Below the pieces are notes generated by a model. That model was not told where the DNA came from. It saw only the letters and a list, made by a program, of their open reading frames with translations, and made no database searches. From Herbaspirillum seropedicae (lineage in GTDB: Bacteria; Pseudomonadota; Gammaproteobacteria; Burkholderiales; Burkholderiaceae_D), in assembly GCF_001040945.1 (NCBI RefSeq), contig NZ_CP011930.1, positions 806,001 to 870,000 on the forward strand: a stretch of DNA of 64,000 nucleotides, given 5' to 3'. The first letter of the stretch is position 1. The number at the start of each line of letters is the position of its first letter. The position numbers and the translations under genes are program-made. Positions 19,601-26,427 of the stretch are shown here, piece after piece.

Positions 19601-19858
19601 ATCGAGTTGAAGCGAGGACAGTTTGGCAAGGTTCCCCGTCCGCTGGCGACATCGACCTTAAAATCTCATGCGGGTCTTTCTGGCGTCGATTTGCCGACGG
19701 TGTATCCAGGCCCGGATAACTCACTCAAGGTCGTAGAAATGTACGCCGGGGTCCACTCAGGAAAATATAAAGAAACCACGGTGGTAATCAACTTCTGGCC
19801 CGACGCGACTAATAGCGAAGATTGCTTGGCAGGGACAGTGGTAACGGAGGATGTGTGA
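16646..19858 (+). CDS. VasX-like membrane-acting T6SS effector
   Basis: The 1070-residue protein begins with the Cys-containing N-terminal motif of VasX/BTH_I2691-type effectors (GQCSFCQRTGYPILPLRYAV, residues about 30-50) and YTLRVLRKGYVHVY. The C-terminal third has several hydrophobic segments (near LSLVSAGIGVLAAST; FLMRWAGIIGMFSG; and two within about 840-890, LLGLGPMGWVILLVGVGIFF), which fits a pore-forming or membrane-disrupting toxin; known VasX proteins act that way on target inner membranes. A GGAGAGG precedes the start. The stop overlaps the first immunity gene (GTGA). Codon use from about 17.3 kb on is more A/T-rich than the T6SS core, suggesting transfer. Confidence 0.88.
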   Translation: MGTEVTQVKSTTGAATMRANANSAQKCALGSNGQCSFCQRTGYPILPLRYAVKPSYVTAIGAGPQSLPQMDKFAAQPLKGNRYTLRVLRKGYVHVYMGVKGHWQTYAVTDDGYLRLLKNPDDPDAKGNRPLTEACKRDGHNIPASFINIPEKYKKVWIGFSELPWRKEVRSAFEAKPDARMQQVDLTQMANAPAQVPNALEITPDGTSLHAYVEEYARDAGDYAKRLQYPAPVVSAEKVSKGDFQWESLHGNYPRSGQLAAVGEHATAYQKKTKRKMAALVLHDPVGMVQELNGAVSRVVKARQDFGAAVMRPLIVSQSILGLKKFFEQAASANREAQEKKDKKPDKQYELDTESIPMSGTAGISVYNMKTTTRAERAQRDADDAWIRIARRYDEGARAAFDQRYTEAMKGFEEGIKNQGHDWALWAGHDAWRLHFKDYVTNYGSDYKDFVEMSAVCLSGGTGEDEYSQALWMKWFSAKPDDVTNPVFQGLFGGRKELLAFLLPEKPSLWSEDNELNKTDKLYETAKGITASEEVDGPKKLEHFIDGRVKTWAASLMTTISAVSTRVDAKLSQVALLTVNRAIQAGQYLYSGISTTFIKVRMTVGDYLKLLNELGMKVRDGMRKRVNSLLFAGFLSISDARIRDRIIDVTIWSIEKVSAIKAAISNAAKSAADTGKAVLSKLSVSAAMVSDEVRKELRSLVGKIELNAQQARVLARDLMARNLKLGAVGEPALAAGSLYFQLWAWKDSMKSVKEKVGAEGTEAQLSLVSAGIGVLAASTEALGGLFKLFSAEAAGKFLMRWAGIIGMFSGATDVLQSHAASVRAGKKGDADASSYYSVATVTFSFGVIASGFAIGNPALLGGLLGLGPMGWVILLVGVGIFFTWMAMNAESSPAELWADRCYFGRDINGKGLWSDAQMDEEMQELNSIVSGLRVELGSRSFSTRWFGDDKLEDYNVKLRITFGIFSAENSAYEWVWFARHKSKGNIELKRGQFGKVPRPLATSTLKSHAGLSGVDLPTVYPGPDNSLKVVEMYAGVHSGKYKETTVVINFWPDATNSEDCLAGTVVTEDV

Positions 19859-20808
19859 CAGCAAGTAAGACAAGCCGATTTACTCCCAAAAATCCGCTCT
19901 GGGACGAGGATCTTCCAGAGCGCGAGTCGGGAATCGACTTCGACCAGCGTTTGGATAGCCCGCTTCTTGATGAAGATCTGAACCACGTCGATGAGAACTA
20001 CCTGGAGATTTCTCGTACGTCATCGGTAATCAGGGGGCTAGGCGTCCTGGTCGGAATAATGTTTCTCGCAAGCGCTATTGCGTTTCTTATTCCTGATCTG
20101 ATCCGGCAGTGGAACGTGTTTGTCACAAGGTCTCCTTTGCTTGGGCTCTATTACTGCACCATGCTCGTGGGAGCGGCCTTGGCGGCGGGCCTGTTTGCTC
20201 TGCATGACTGTCTACTTCCTAGAGATACGCCAGTCCGGTTTAATCGAAACACCAGAAAAATATACGTCTACGAATACACTGCCTCATTACGGCGTTTGCA
20301 GCGCTGGCGCAAGGAGATCAAGATCTATGACTGGGATAACATCGAGGCGGAGATTGCCAAGGTGTCGGGATTTACGGGGAAGGCTTACGTCGTGCGGCAT
20401 GAACTGGTGCTGGTGATCTGCAAAGCAGGAACCAACGAGGTCATCGACCGTATTTCACTCAAGGGCAATGACGTCACCGTCGAGACCTTGTATCAATTGT
20501 GGTCCTACGTCCGCCGGTTCATGGCATACGGACCGGCCCGCATTCCTGATCTGAAAGCAAGAGTGCAAGGTGTGAGTTTCGTTAGTAGCTTGTTCCACTT
20601 CATGCCCTACATTTCACCAACCGAGGAAGGACGGCGCTTCCGCAGCAAGATGCGCTGGCTGGATTACCCGATCATTTTCCTGACGATCTGGTTTTTCTGG
20701 ATATGGTTGCCTCTCGGGATCTGTAACTACATCGCAATGAAGTGTGCGCCCGAGCCTAAATGGCCGGCTGAGATTGATGCAGAAAGCCGATCTCTTCGGT
20801 CGTCCTGA
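19855..20808 (+). CDS. Membrane immunity protein, paralogue 1 (presumed cognate)
   Basis: GTG at 19855, preceded by GGAGG, overlaps the toxin stop, so the pair is translationally coupled and this is the best candidate for the cognate immunity gene. The 317-residue product has a cytosolic start (FTPKNPLWDEDL), two close hydrophobic segments around residues 60-115 (a membrane hairpin ending FALHDCLLPRDTPVRFNRNT), a soluble middle (EIKIYDW, YVVRHELVLVICK) and a third hydrophobic segment near the C-terminus (IIFLTIWFFWIWLPLGIC). An integral-membrane immunity protein fits a membrane-acting toxin. No known domain was recognised; function comes from position. Confidence 0.75.
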   Translation: MTASKTSRFTPKNPLWDEDLPERESGIDFDQRLDSPLLDEDLNHVDENYLEISRTSSVIRGLGVLVGIMFLASAIAFLIPDLIRQWNVFVTRSPLLGLYYCTMLVGAALAAGLFALHDCLLPRDTPVRFNRNTRKIYVYEYTASLRRLQRWRKEIKIYDWDNIEAEIAKVSGFTGKAYVVRHELVLVICKAGTNEVIDRISLKGNDVTVETLYQLWSYVRRFMAYGPARIPDLKARVQGVSFVSSLFHFMPYISPTEEGRRFRSKMRWLDYPIIFLTIWFFWIWLPLGICNYIAMKCAPEPKWPAEIDAESRSLRSS

Positions 20809-21009
20809 AGCGGGGATTGTGGTACTCAGCCAGAACACAATGGTCTGACGAATCACCTCCGCCGGCGATCAGAACGACAGTATCAACTGCATGTCGATCA
20901 TCGGACCGACGTTAGCGACCTTCGCGCGATCAGGTCAGGGGACAATATCGGGCACTGCCATAGCAATTCCGCATGCGATTCCGCCCAGGGTTTGCCGTGA
21001 CATGATAGT

Positions 21010-21066
21010 GTCGAAGCCAACAGCGGAGATCGCCTGGCCGGGAAATTGATCACGGAGGATAGGTGA
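21010..21066 (+). pseudogene. Remnant of a toxin 3' end before immunity paralogue 2
   Basis: In the toxin's reading register, this stretch reads VEANSGDRLAGKLITEDR followed by TGA (21064-21066). The living toxin ends NSEDCLAGTVVTEDV-stop. The shared NSxD..LAG...TED pattern and the identical overlap of the stop with a GTG start (GTGA) of the next immunity gene indicate that a whole toxin gene once preceded this paralogue. The frame is closed by a stop just upstream and the 254-bp gap shows no more toxin sequence that I can recognise. Confidence 0.6.
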
Positions 21067-22064
21067 CAGCGAGCAGTAGAACCCGATTTACACCGAAAAA
21101 TCCTTCCTGGTATGAGGACCTCGCAGCACGCGAATCTGAAATCGATCTCAGTGAGCGTCTGGATAGCCCAGTTCTCGATGAAGACCTGAATCACATCGAC
21201 GAGAACTACCTGGAGATTTCTCGTACGTCATCAGTGATCAGGGGGCTCGGTGTCCTGATCGGAATATTGTTTTTTCTAAGTGCAGTCGGGTTCTTTATTC
21301 CTTTCCTGATTTATCAGTGGGATCGCTTTTTCGCCATAGCTCCTTTTCTTTGCGTCTATTATTGCGTCATGCTGGTAGGCGGAAGCGTGGTGGTGGGCCT
21401 GTTCGCCCTGCATGACTGTCTGCTCCCGCGGGATACACCAGTCCGGTTCAATCGAAACACCAGAAAAATATACGCCTACGAATACAAAGCGTCATTACAG
21501 CGTCTGCAGCGCTGGCGCACGGAAATCAAGATCTACGATTGGGACCAGGTCGAAGCCGAGATTGCCAAGGTGTCGGCATCCACGGGAAAGACCTACGTCG
21601 TGCGGCATGAACTGGTGCTGGTGATCTGCAAAGCAGGAACCAACGAGGTCATCGACCGAATTGCCCTCAAAGGAAATGACGTCACCGTCGAGACCTTGTA
21701 CCAATTGTGGTCCTACATCCGCCGGTTCATGGCTTACGGGCCAGCCCGCATTCCTGAGCTGACAGTAAGAGTCCAAGGTGTTGGCTTAGTCAGCTGCTTG
21801 TTCCACTTCATGCCCTACATTTCCCCAACAGAGGAAGGAAGACGCTTCCGCAGCAAGATGCGCTGGCTGGATTACCCGATCATTTTTCTGACGATCTGGT
21901 TTTTCTGGATATGGTTGCCTCTTGGGATCTGTCACTACATCGCAATGAAGTGCGCCCCCGAGCCACATTGGCCAGCAGAGGTGGATGAGGAAAGTCGTCG
22001 AGGCAAGAAAATCAGTTCTTGGCAGGATGCCACCACAGCGGGGATCCCTCGACGGAGCCATTGA
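21063..22064 (+). CDS. Membrane immunity protein, paralogue 2
   Basis: A 333-residue paralogue of the 19855 product, starting at GTG 21063 after GGAGG. Cytosolic segments are almost the same (FTPKNPSWYEDL; HDCLLPRDTPVRFNRNT; FFWIWLPLGICHYIAMKCAPE), but the two membrane segments differ (GILFFLSAVGFFIPFL; APFLCVYYCVMLVGGSVVVG). It has a C-terminal extension of about 15 residues relative to paralogue 1. It is preceded by a toxin-tail remnant, not by a toxin, so it is probably an orphan immunity gene giving protection against related strains; that role is inference. Confidence 0.72.
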   Translation: MTASSRTRFTPKNPSWYEDLAARESEIDLSERLDSPVLDEDLNHIDENYLEISRTSSVIRGLGVLIGILFFLSAVGFFIPFLIYQWDRFFAIAPFLCVYYCVMLVGGSVVVGLFALHDCLLPRDTPVRFNRNTRKIYAYEYKASLQRLQRWRTEIKIYDWDQVEAEIAKVSASTGKTYVVRHELVLVICKAGTNEVIDRIALKGNDVTVETLYQLWSYIRRFMAYGPARIPELTVRVQGVGLVSCLFHFMPYISPTEEGRRFRSKMRWLDYPIIFLTIWFFWIWLPLGICHYIAMKCAPEPHWPAEVDEESRRGKKISSWQDATTAGIPRRSH

Positions 22065-22077
22065 CCGCGGAGGATGT

Positions 22078-23097
22078 GTGACAGTAAGCAGGAAAAGCCG
22101 ATTTACACCGAAAAATCCTTCCTGGTATGAGGACCTCGCAGCACGCGAGTCAGAAATCGATCTCAATGAGCCTCTGGATAGCCCAGCTCTCGATGAGGAC
22201 CTGAATCACGTCGATGAGAACTACCTGGAGATTTCCCGTACGTCATCTGTGATCAGGGGGCTTGGCGTCCTGATCGGGATAATGTATTTCCTGTTTGCTG
22301 CCTCGTTCCTTTTCCCTATGCTCATCGAGCAGTGGCACGACTATTTCGTGACGGCTCCTTGGTTCGGGCTCTATTACTGCACCATGCTCTTGGGAGCGAC
22401 CTTGGCGGCGAGTCTGTTCGCGCTGCATGACTGTCTTCTCCCGCGGGATACGCCAGTCCGGTTCAATCGAAACACCAGAAAAATATACGTCTACGAATAC
22501 ACTGCCTCATTACAGCGTCTGCAGCGCTGGCGCACCGAAATCAAGATCTACGATTGGGACCAGGTCGAAGCCGAGATTGCCAAGGTGTCGGCATCCACGG
22601 GAAAGACCTACGTCGTGCGGCATGAACTGGTGCTGGTGATCTGCAAGGCAGGAAGCAACGAGGTCATTGACCGAATTTCACTCAAGGGCAATGACGTCAC
22701 CGTCGAGACCTTGTACCAATTATGGTCTTACATCCGCCGGTTCATGGCATACGGGCCAGCCCGCATTCCTGATCTGAAGGCAAGAATGCAAGGCGTGGGC
22801 TTCGTCAGCAGCTTGTTCCACTTCATGCCCTACATTTCACCGACCGAGGAAGGAAGACGCTTCCGCAGCAAGATGCGCTGGCTGGATTACCCGATCATTT
22901 TCCTGACGATCTGGTTTTTCTGGATATGGCTGCCTCTTGGACTCTGTTATTACATTGCAATGAAATGTGCGCCCGAGCGCGTTGGCCGGCAGAGGTGGAT
23001 GAGGAGAGTCGTCGGGGAAAATAGGAGCGTCCTCCATCGGATCTTACATGGAGTGAGCGACGTGCCGAATTGCACCGAAAGATGGTCCGTTTTTTGA
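22078..23097 (+). CDS. Membrane immunity protein, paralogue 3, frameshifted C-terminus
   Basis: A 339-residue paralogue starting at GTG 22078 after CGGAGGATGT, only 13 bp after paralogue 2. The first 300 residues follow paralogues 1 and 2, with another version of the membrane hairpin (GIMYFLFAASFLFPML; APWFGLYYCTMLLGATLAAS). After KCAPE near 22977 one base is missing relative to the paralogues. The other frame would read RWPAEVDEESRRGK-stop (TAG 23022-23024), matching paralogue 2. The actual frame runs on for about 40 unrelated residues, partly into toxin-tail-like DNA. The frameshift lies after the last membrane segment, so activity may remain. Confidence 0.68.
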   Translation: MTVSRKSRFTPKNPSWYEDLAARESEIDLNEPLDSPALDEDLNHVDENYLEISRTSSVIRGLGVLIGIMYFLFAASFLFPMLIEQWHDYFVTAPWFGLYYCTMLLGATLAASLFALHDCLLPRDTPVRFNRNTRKIYVYEYTASLQRLQRWRTEIKIYDWDQVEAEIAKVSASTGKTYVVRHELVLVICKAGSNEVIDRISLKGNDVTVETLYQLWSYIRRFMAYGPARIPDLKARMQGVGFVSSLFHFMPYISPTEEGRRFRSKMRWLDYPIIFLTIWFFWIWLPLGLCYYIAMKCAPERVGRQRWMRRVVGENRSVLHRILHGVSDVPNCTERWSVF

Positions 23098-23103
23098 GTG
23101 TTA

Positions 23104-23249
23104 TCCTTCCGGATAGCAGACTTTTTTCTGAACGTTATTTTTCCGACTCTGGAAAATGTGAGGAAACCATGGTGGTAATCAACTTCCGGCCGGACTCCGC
23201 TAACAGCGAAGATTGCTTGGCATGGGCGCTGGCAGCGGAGCAGAGATGA
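23104..23249 (+). pseudogene. Remnant of a toxin 3' end before immunity paralogue 4
   Basis: Read in the toxin register this gives PDSRLFSERYFSDSGKCEE, then TMVVINFRPDSANSEDCLA, then WALAAEQR-stop (TGA 23247-23249). The living toxin ends with SGKYKETTVVINFWPDATN and SEDCLAGTVVTEDV-stop; 19 of the last roughly 30 aligned residues are identical up to NSEDCLA, and the DNA is likewise similar. The stop overlaps the ATG of the next immunity gene (ATGA), as in the living toxin-immunity pair. No start or upstream part remains, so this is a decayed tail, not a gene. Confidence 0.82.
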
Positions 23250-24211
23250 CCAGTGGAAGTCGTTTTTCTCCGAGCAATCCTCTGTGGTATGAAGATCTGG
23301 CTCCCAGAGCATCGGAGATCAACTTTGAAGAAAAGCTGGATGGTCCTCTGCTGGAGGAGGACCTTAATCATGTCGATAACAATTATGTGGAAATCTCACG
23401 TACATCATCTGTATTGCGAGGGGGCGGACTCTTCACGGGCCTGATATTCTTTTCGTTCGTTGGCACAGTGATTATTCCATTGATCAGTACGATCGGCCTC
23501 CAGTTCTTTACCCTCATTCCACTGTTGGGAGTGCTTGCTGTCGTGATGTTGCTCGGCATTTCCGTGTGGGCATTTTTTCTCATCATCTACGACTGCCGGT
23601 TGCCGAGAGATACCCCTGTCCGGTTCAATCGTAATACACAAAAGGTCTATTCCTATGAGTACGCCGCTTCGCTTTCTTCGTTCAAGCGTTGGCACAAGGA
23701 AGTCAAGGTCTACGACTGGAGCTGCGTGGAAGCGGAAGTTGCCAAGTTCTCGGGCTTTTCGGGCAAAGCATATATCGTTCGTTATGAACTGCATCTCGTA
23801 ATAGGTAAGCCGGGAACGCATGAGGTCATCGACCGCATTGCCTTGAAGAGAAATGACGTAACCGGCCTCACGCTCTATGAGCGCTGGTCTTACCTTCGTC
23901 GATTCATGGCGGATGGTACCGGTCGCTTGCCTAAGCTAGAGGTGCGGCAACAAGAGCTCGGATTCTTGAAGAGTTTGTTCAGCTACATGCCTTATCTTTC
24001 GCCTACCGATGAAGGAAGGCGATACCGGAAAAAGATGCGTTGGGTAGATTATTGCCTAGCGCTGGTGCTGGTATGGTTTTTCTGGCTCTGGCTTCCGTTG
24101 GGATTGTGTCACTACGTTGCGATGCGTTGTGCTCCGGCGCCACAGTGGCCCCCAGACCTCGACGGTGAGAGTCGGTCCGGGCGTAGTTCGCAGGAAGGCA
24201 ATAGAAAATAA
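23246..24211 (+). CDS. Membrane immunity protein, paralogue 4 (divergent)
   Basis: A 321-residue, more divergent member of the array, beginning at ATG 23246 (the frame is open from 23213, but the shorter start matches the paralogues: SRFSPSNPLWYEDLAPR). It keeps the same plan: membrane hairpin (LFTGLIFFSFVGTVIIPL; LAVVMLLGISVWAFFLIIYDC), RDTPVRFNRNT, the soluble middle (EVKVYDWSCVEAEVAKF) and the last hydrophobic segment (LALVLVWFFWLWLPLGLC). Its start overlaps the stop of a toxin-tail remnant, so it was inherited with another, now lost, toxin. It is followed by tssA after 124 bp. Confidence 0.72.
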   Translation: MTSGSRFSPSNPLWYEDLAPRASEINFEEKLDGPLLEEDLNHVDNNYVEISRTSSVLRGGGLFTGLIFFSFVGTVIIPLISTIGLQFFTLIPLLGVLAVVMLLGISVWAFFLIIYDCRLPRDTPVRFNRNTQKVYSYEYAASLSSFKRWHKEVKVYDWSCVEAEVAKFSGFSGKAYIVRYELHLVIGKPGTHEVIDRIALKRNDVTGLTLYERWSYLRRFMADGTGRLPKLEVRQQELGFLKSLFSYMPYLSPTDEGRRYRKKMRWVDYCLALVLVWFFWLWLPLGLCHYVAMRCAPAPQWPPDLDGESRSGRSSQEGNRK

Positions 24212-24335
24212 ACCCCTCACCCCTGAACGCAGCACGCCCCCGCTTGTCCAAAAAACCGGAAAGGGCCTGGCCAGCACGGCGCCAGGTCCCGGATCTTGAT
24301 CACAAGACAATAAAACAGACCGGAACGACAACAAC

Positions 24336-25463
24336 ATGAAGCTACCAACGCTCAAATCCCTCTTGGGGGGCAAACCAGCCATGTCCGCCATTGAACCTCT
24401 GCTCAATCCCATCAACGACAATGCGCCTGCCGGCGAGGACCTGTCCTTCACGGCCGACCTCGACGCCATCGCCGAGGCGCGTCGCTTCGACGATCCCACC
24501 CTGGATCAGGGCGAGTGGGTGATCGACATCAAGGAGGCCGACTGGCCCTTCGTCGAACAACACTGCGCGCGCCTGCTGGAGGGACGCAGCAAGGACCTGC
24601 GGCTGGCGGTGTGGTACTCCGAGGCGGCCTGCAAGACGCGTGGCCTGCGCGGACTGGGTGACGGCTTCCTGCTGGTGGCGGGGCTGTTCGATCGCTTCTG
24701 GGACAACATGTACCCGCAGTCGGAAGAGGGCGACCACGACCAGCGGGTCGGTAACCTGACCTGGCTGCTGGCCCGCAGCGTGGCGATGTCGCGCGAGATT
24801 GCGCTCACCGAAGGGCGCGGCAGCGCCTATTCGCTGATCGATTTCGAGGCCGCCCGCACCCGCGCTGCCAATGCCGAGCGGATCGCCAACGAGGGCGGGC
24901 AGCCGGAAGAGGGTGTCAAGCTGGCGGTCATGGAGGCGGCGCGCAAGCGTAGCTCGCACGCCTTCTACGAGGCCATGCTGGCCGATTCGCAATACTGCGT
25001 GCAAGCCCTGGAGCAGTTGGAAAAATCCGTCGATGCGCGCCTGGGCGTGAATGGTCCGGGCTTCTCGGCCGCGCGCGAGGCGCTCATTGCGGTGCGTGAG
25101 ACCGTGGCGCGCTTTGCGGCCGATACCGGGCTGCGCAGTCCGCAACTGCAAGACAGCGCGGCCAGTGGTGCTGCGGCTGATGCGTCGGCTCCGCCAACAT
25201 CGGTGGAAGAAACGCCGCCAGCAGGCGCAATGATGCAGCAAGGTCCGATCCGCACCCGTGCCGAAGCCATTGCGCAGTTGCGCGCGGTGGCGGAGTTCTT
25301 CCGTCGCACCGAGCCCCATAGCCCGGTCGCGCACCTGGCCGACAAGGCGGCGCAGTGGGGCGAAATGCCGCTGCATGCCTGGCTCAAGAGTGTCATCAAG
25401 GATGATTCCACGCTCTCGCATGTGGAAGAATTGCTGGGCTTGCTGCCGCCGCGCAGGGAGTGA
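24336..25463 (+). CDS. tssA: T6SS baseplate/cap protein TssA
   Basis: TssA initiates tube and sheath assembly. The 375-residue product contains the ImpA_N domain: IEPLLNPINDNAPAGEDLSF, DWPFVEQHCARLLEGRSKDLRLAVWY, and GLFDRFWDNMYP, with a variable C-terminal part ending LGLLPPRRE. ATG at 24336 has no clear Shine-Dalgarno site. An internal ATG at 24381 (MSAIEPLL), preceded by GGGGGG, matches the usual TssA start and may be the true one. It is separated from clpV by the whole vgrG-toxin-immunity module and is followed by a strong terminator. Confidence 0.94.
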   Translation: MKLPTLKSLLGGKPAMSAIEPLLNPINDNAPAGEDLSFTADLDAIAEARRFDDPTLDQGEWVIDIKEADWPFVEQHCARLLEGRSKDLRLAVWYSEAACKTRGLRGLGDGFLLVAGLFDRFWDNMYPQSEEGDHDQRVGNLTWLLARSVAMSREIALTEGRGSAYSLIDFEAARTRAANAERIANEGGQPEEGVKLAVMEAARKRSSHAFYEAMLADSQYCVQALEQLEKSVDARLGVNGPGFSAAREALIAVRETVARFAADTGLRSPQLQDSAASGAAADASAPPTSVEETPPAGAMMQQGPIRTRAEAIAQLRAVAEFFRRTEPHSPVAHLADKAAQWGEMPLHAWLKSVIKDDSTLSHVEELLGLLPPRRE

Positions 25464-25476
25464 TCGGCGCTGCCCC

Positions 25477-25508
25477 AAAAAAACGGAACCGATGGTTCCG
25501 TTTTTTTT
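25477..25508 (+). terminator. Intrinsic terminator after tssA
   Basis: AAAAACGGAACC and GGTTCCGTTTTT form a 12-bp stem around a GAT loop, continuing into eight T residues. It is A-rich on the left arm and T-rich on the right, so it can also stop transcripts from the converging OmpA gene (stop at 25609). The GGAACC inside the stem is part of the hairpin and has no hrp-box partner. Confidence 0.92.
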
Positions 25509-25608
25509 ATGCCCGCATTTGCTGACTACTGAACATTAATTAATCACTACTAATTACTAACTACCAACTCATTAATTAATAACTAATGCTTACATACGCA
25601 GTGCCGTC

Positions 25609-26424
25609 TTACTTGGCGATACGGAATTCAATGCGGCGGTTCTTTGCGCGCCCCTCTGCCGTGGCGTTCGAGGCCACCGGGCGATCCGGGCCTTGGCCAG
25701 AGGTGCTCAGCAGGCTCTCGTCGACGCCCTTGGCGCCCAGGTAGGCCTTGACTGCATCGGCACGGGCCAGCGACAGCGAGATATTGCTGGCGCGCAGGCC
25801 TTCGTTGTCGGTGTTGCCGATGATTTCCACATGACGGCCCTTGAGCTTGAGCATGGTGGCGGCGATCTCGTCGAGGATGCGCTTGCCCTCGGGGGTGAGG
25901 GTGGCCTGTCCGCTTTCGAAGGAGACGACGCGATTGGCCAGGGCGTTATCCAGCAGGCCCTGCTCGGAGGTGGACACGCGCAGCCCGTTGTTGACGGTAT
26001 AGGACGAGTTGAGGCTGCTGGCCATGTCGCTGGCGATCTGCTGGCGCTGGGCTTCGTTGGCGACCTCGCCGGTGATGGAGACGGTGGTGCCGTCGATCTT
26101 TAGCTGGCCGCGGCTGACCGCTTTCAGATTGGGCGAGATCAGGCTCTGCACATGGTTGTTCCAGTTGGCCGGCAGCACTACCTGGCCCACGGCGATCTGG
26201 TCGACCACGCGGTCGGCGCCATAGACTTCGCGCAGGCGGGCCAGGGCGGCGGCCTTGCTGGCTTCGTCAGGGACGGTACCGGTGACCAGTACCTGGCCGG
26301 GGGCGGGCGTGGCCACGGGGGGCGCGGCGTTCTGCGCCAGCGCGACGTTGGCGAGGTTGCAGAGCAGGGCCGCGGCGAATACGCAGGCGGGCCGGCGCAG
26401 GGAAGGGAAGAAGGACGTATCCAA
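25609..26424 (-). CDS. OmpA-family peptidoglycan-binding protein of the T6SS locus
   Basis: The 271-residue product has a signal peptide (CVFAAALLCNLANVALA), two BON/ArfA-like modules (VLVTGTVPDEASKAAALARL; LKIDGTTVSITGEVANEAQRQ) and a C-terminal OmpA domain (VSFESGQATLTPEGKRILDEIA; IIGNTDNEG; LSLARADAVKAYL; NRRIEFRI). It lacks a lipobox. It is last in the minus-strand tagX-PAAR-membrane protein-tssM-tagF-ompA operon, 3 bp after tagF. Such proteins anchor the T6SS membrane complex to the cell wall (TagL/TagN-like role, inferred), particularly when TssL has no such domain. Confidence 0.86.
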   Translation of the reverse strand: MDTSFFPSLRRPACVFAAALLCNLANVALAQNAAPPVATPAPGQVLVTGTVPDEASKAAALARLREVYGADRVVDQIAVGQVVLPANWNNHVQSLISPNLKAVSRGQLKIDGTTVSITGEVANEAQRQQIASDMASSLNSSYTVNNGLRVSTSEQGLLDNALANRVVSFESGQATLTPEGKRILDEIAATMLKLKGRHVEIIGNTDNEGLRASNISLSLARADAVKAYLGAKGVDESLLSTSGQGPDRPVASNATAEGRAKNRRIEFRIAK

Positions 26425-26427
26425 GGT

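Noticed and set aside
25482..25508. GGAACC in the tssA terminator as a promoter element
   Set aside because: It is part of the terminator stem and has no CCAC partner.
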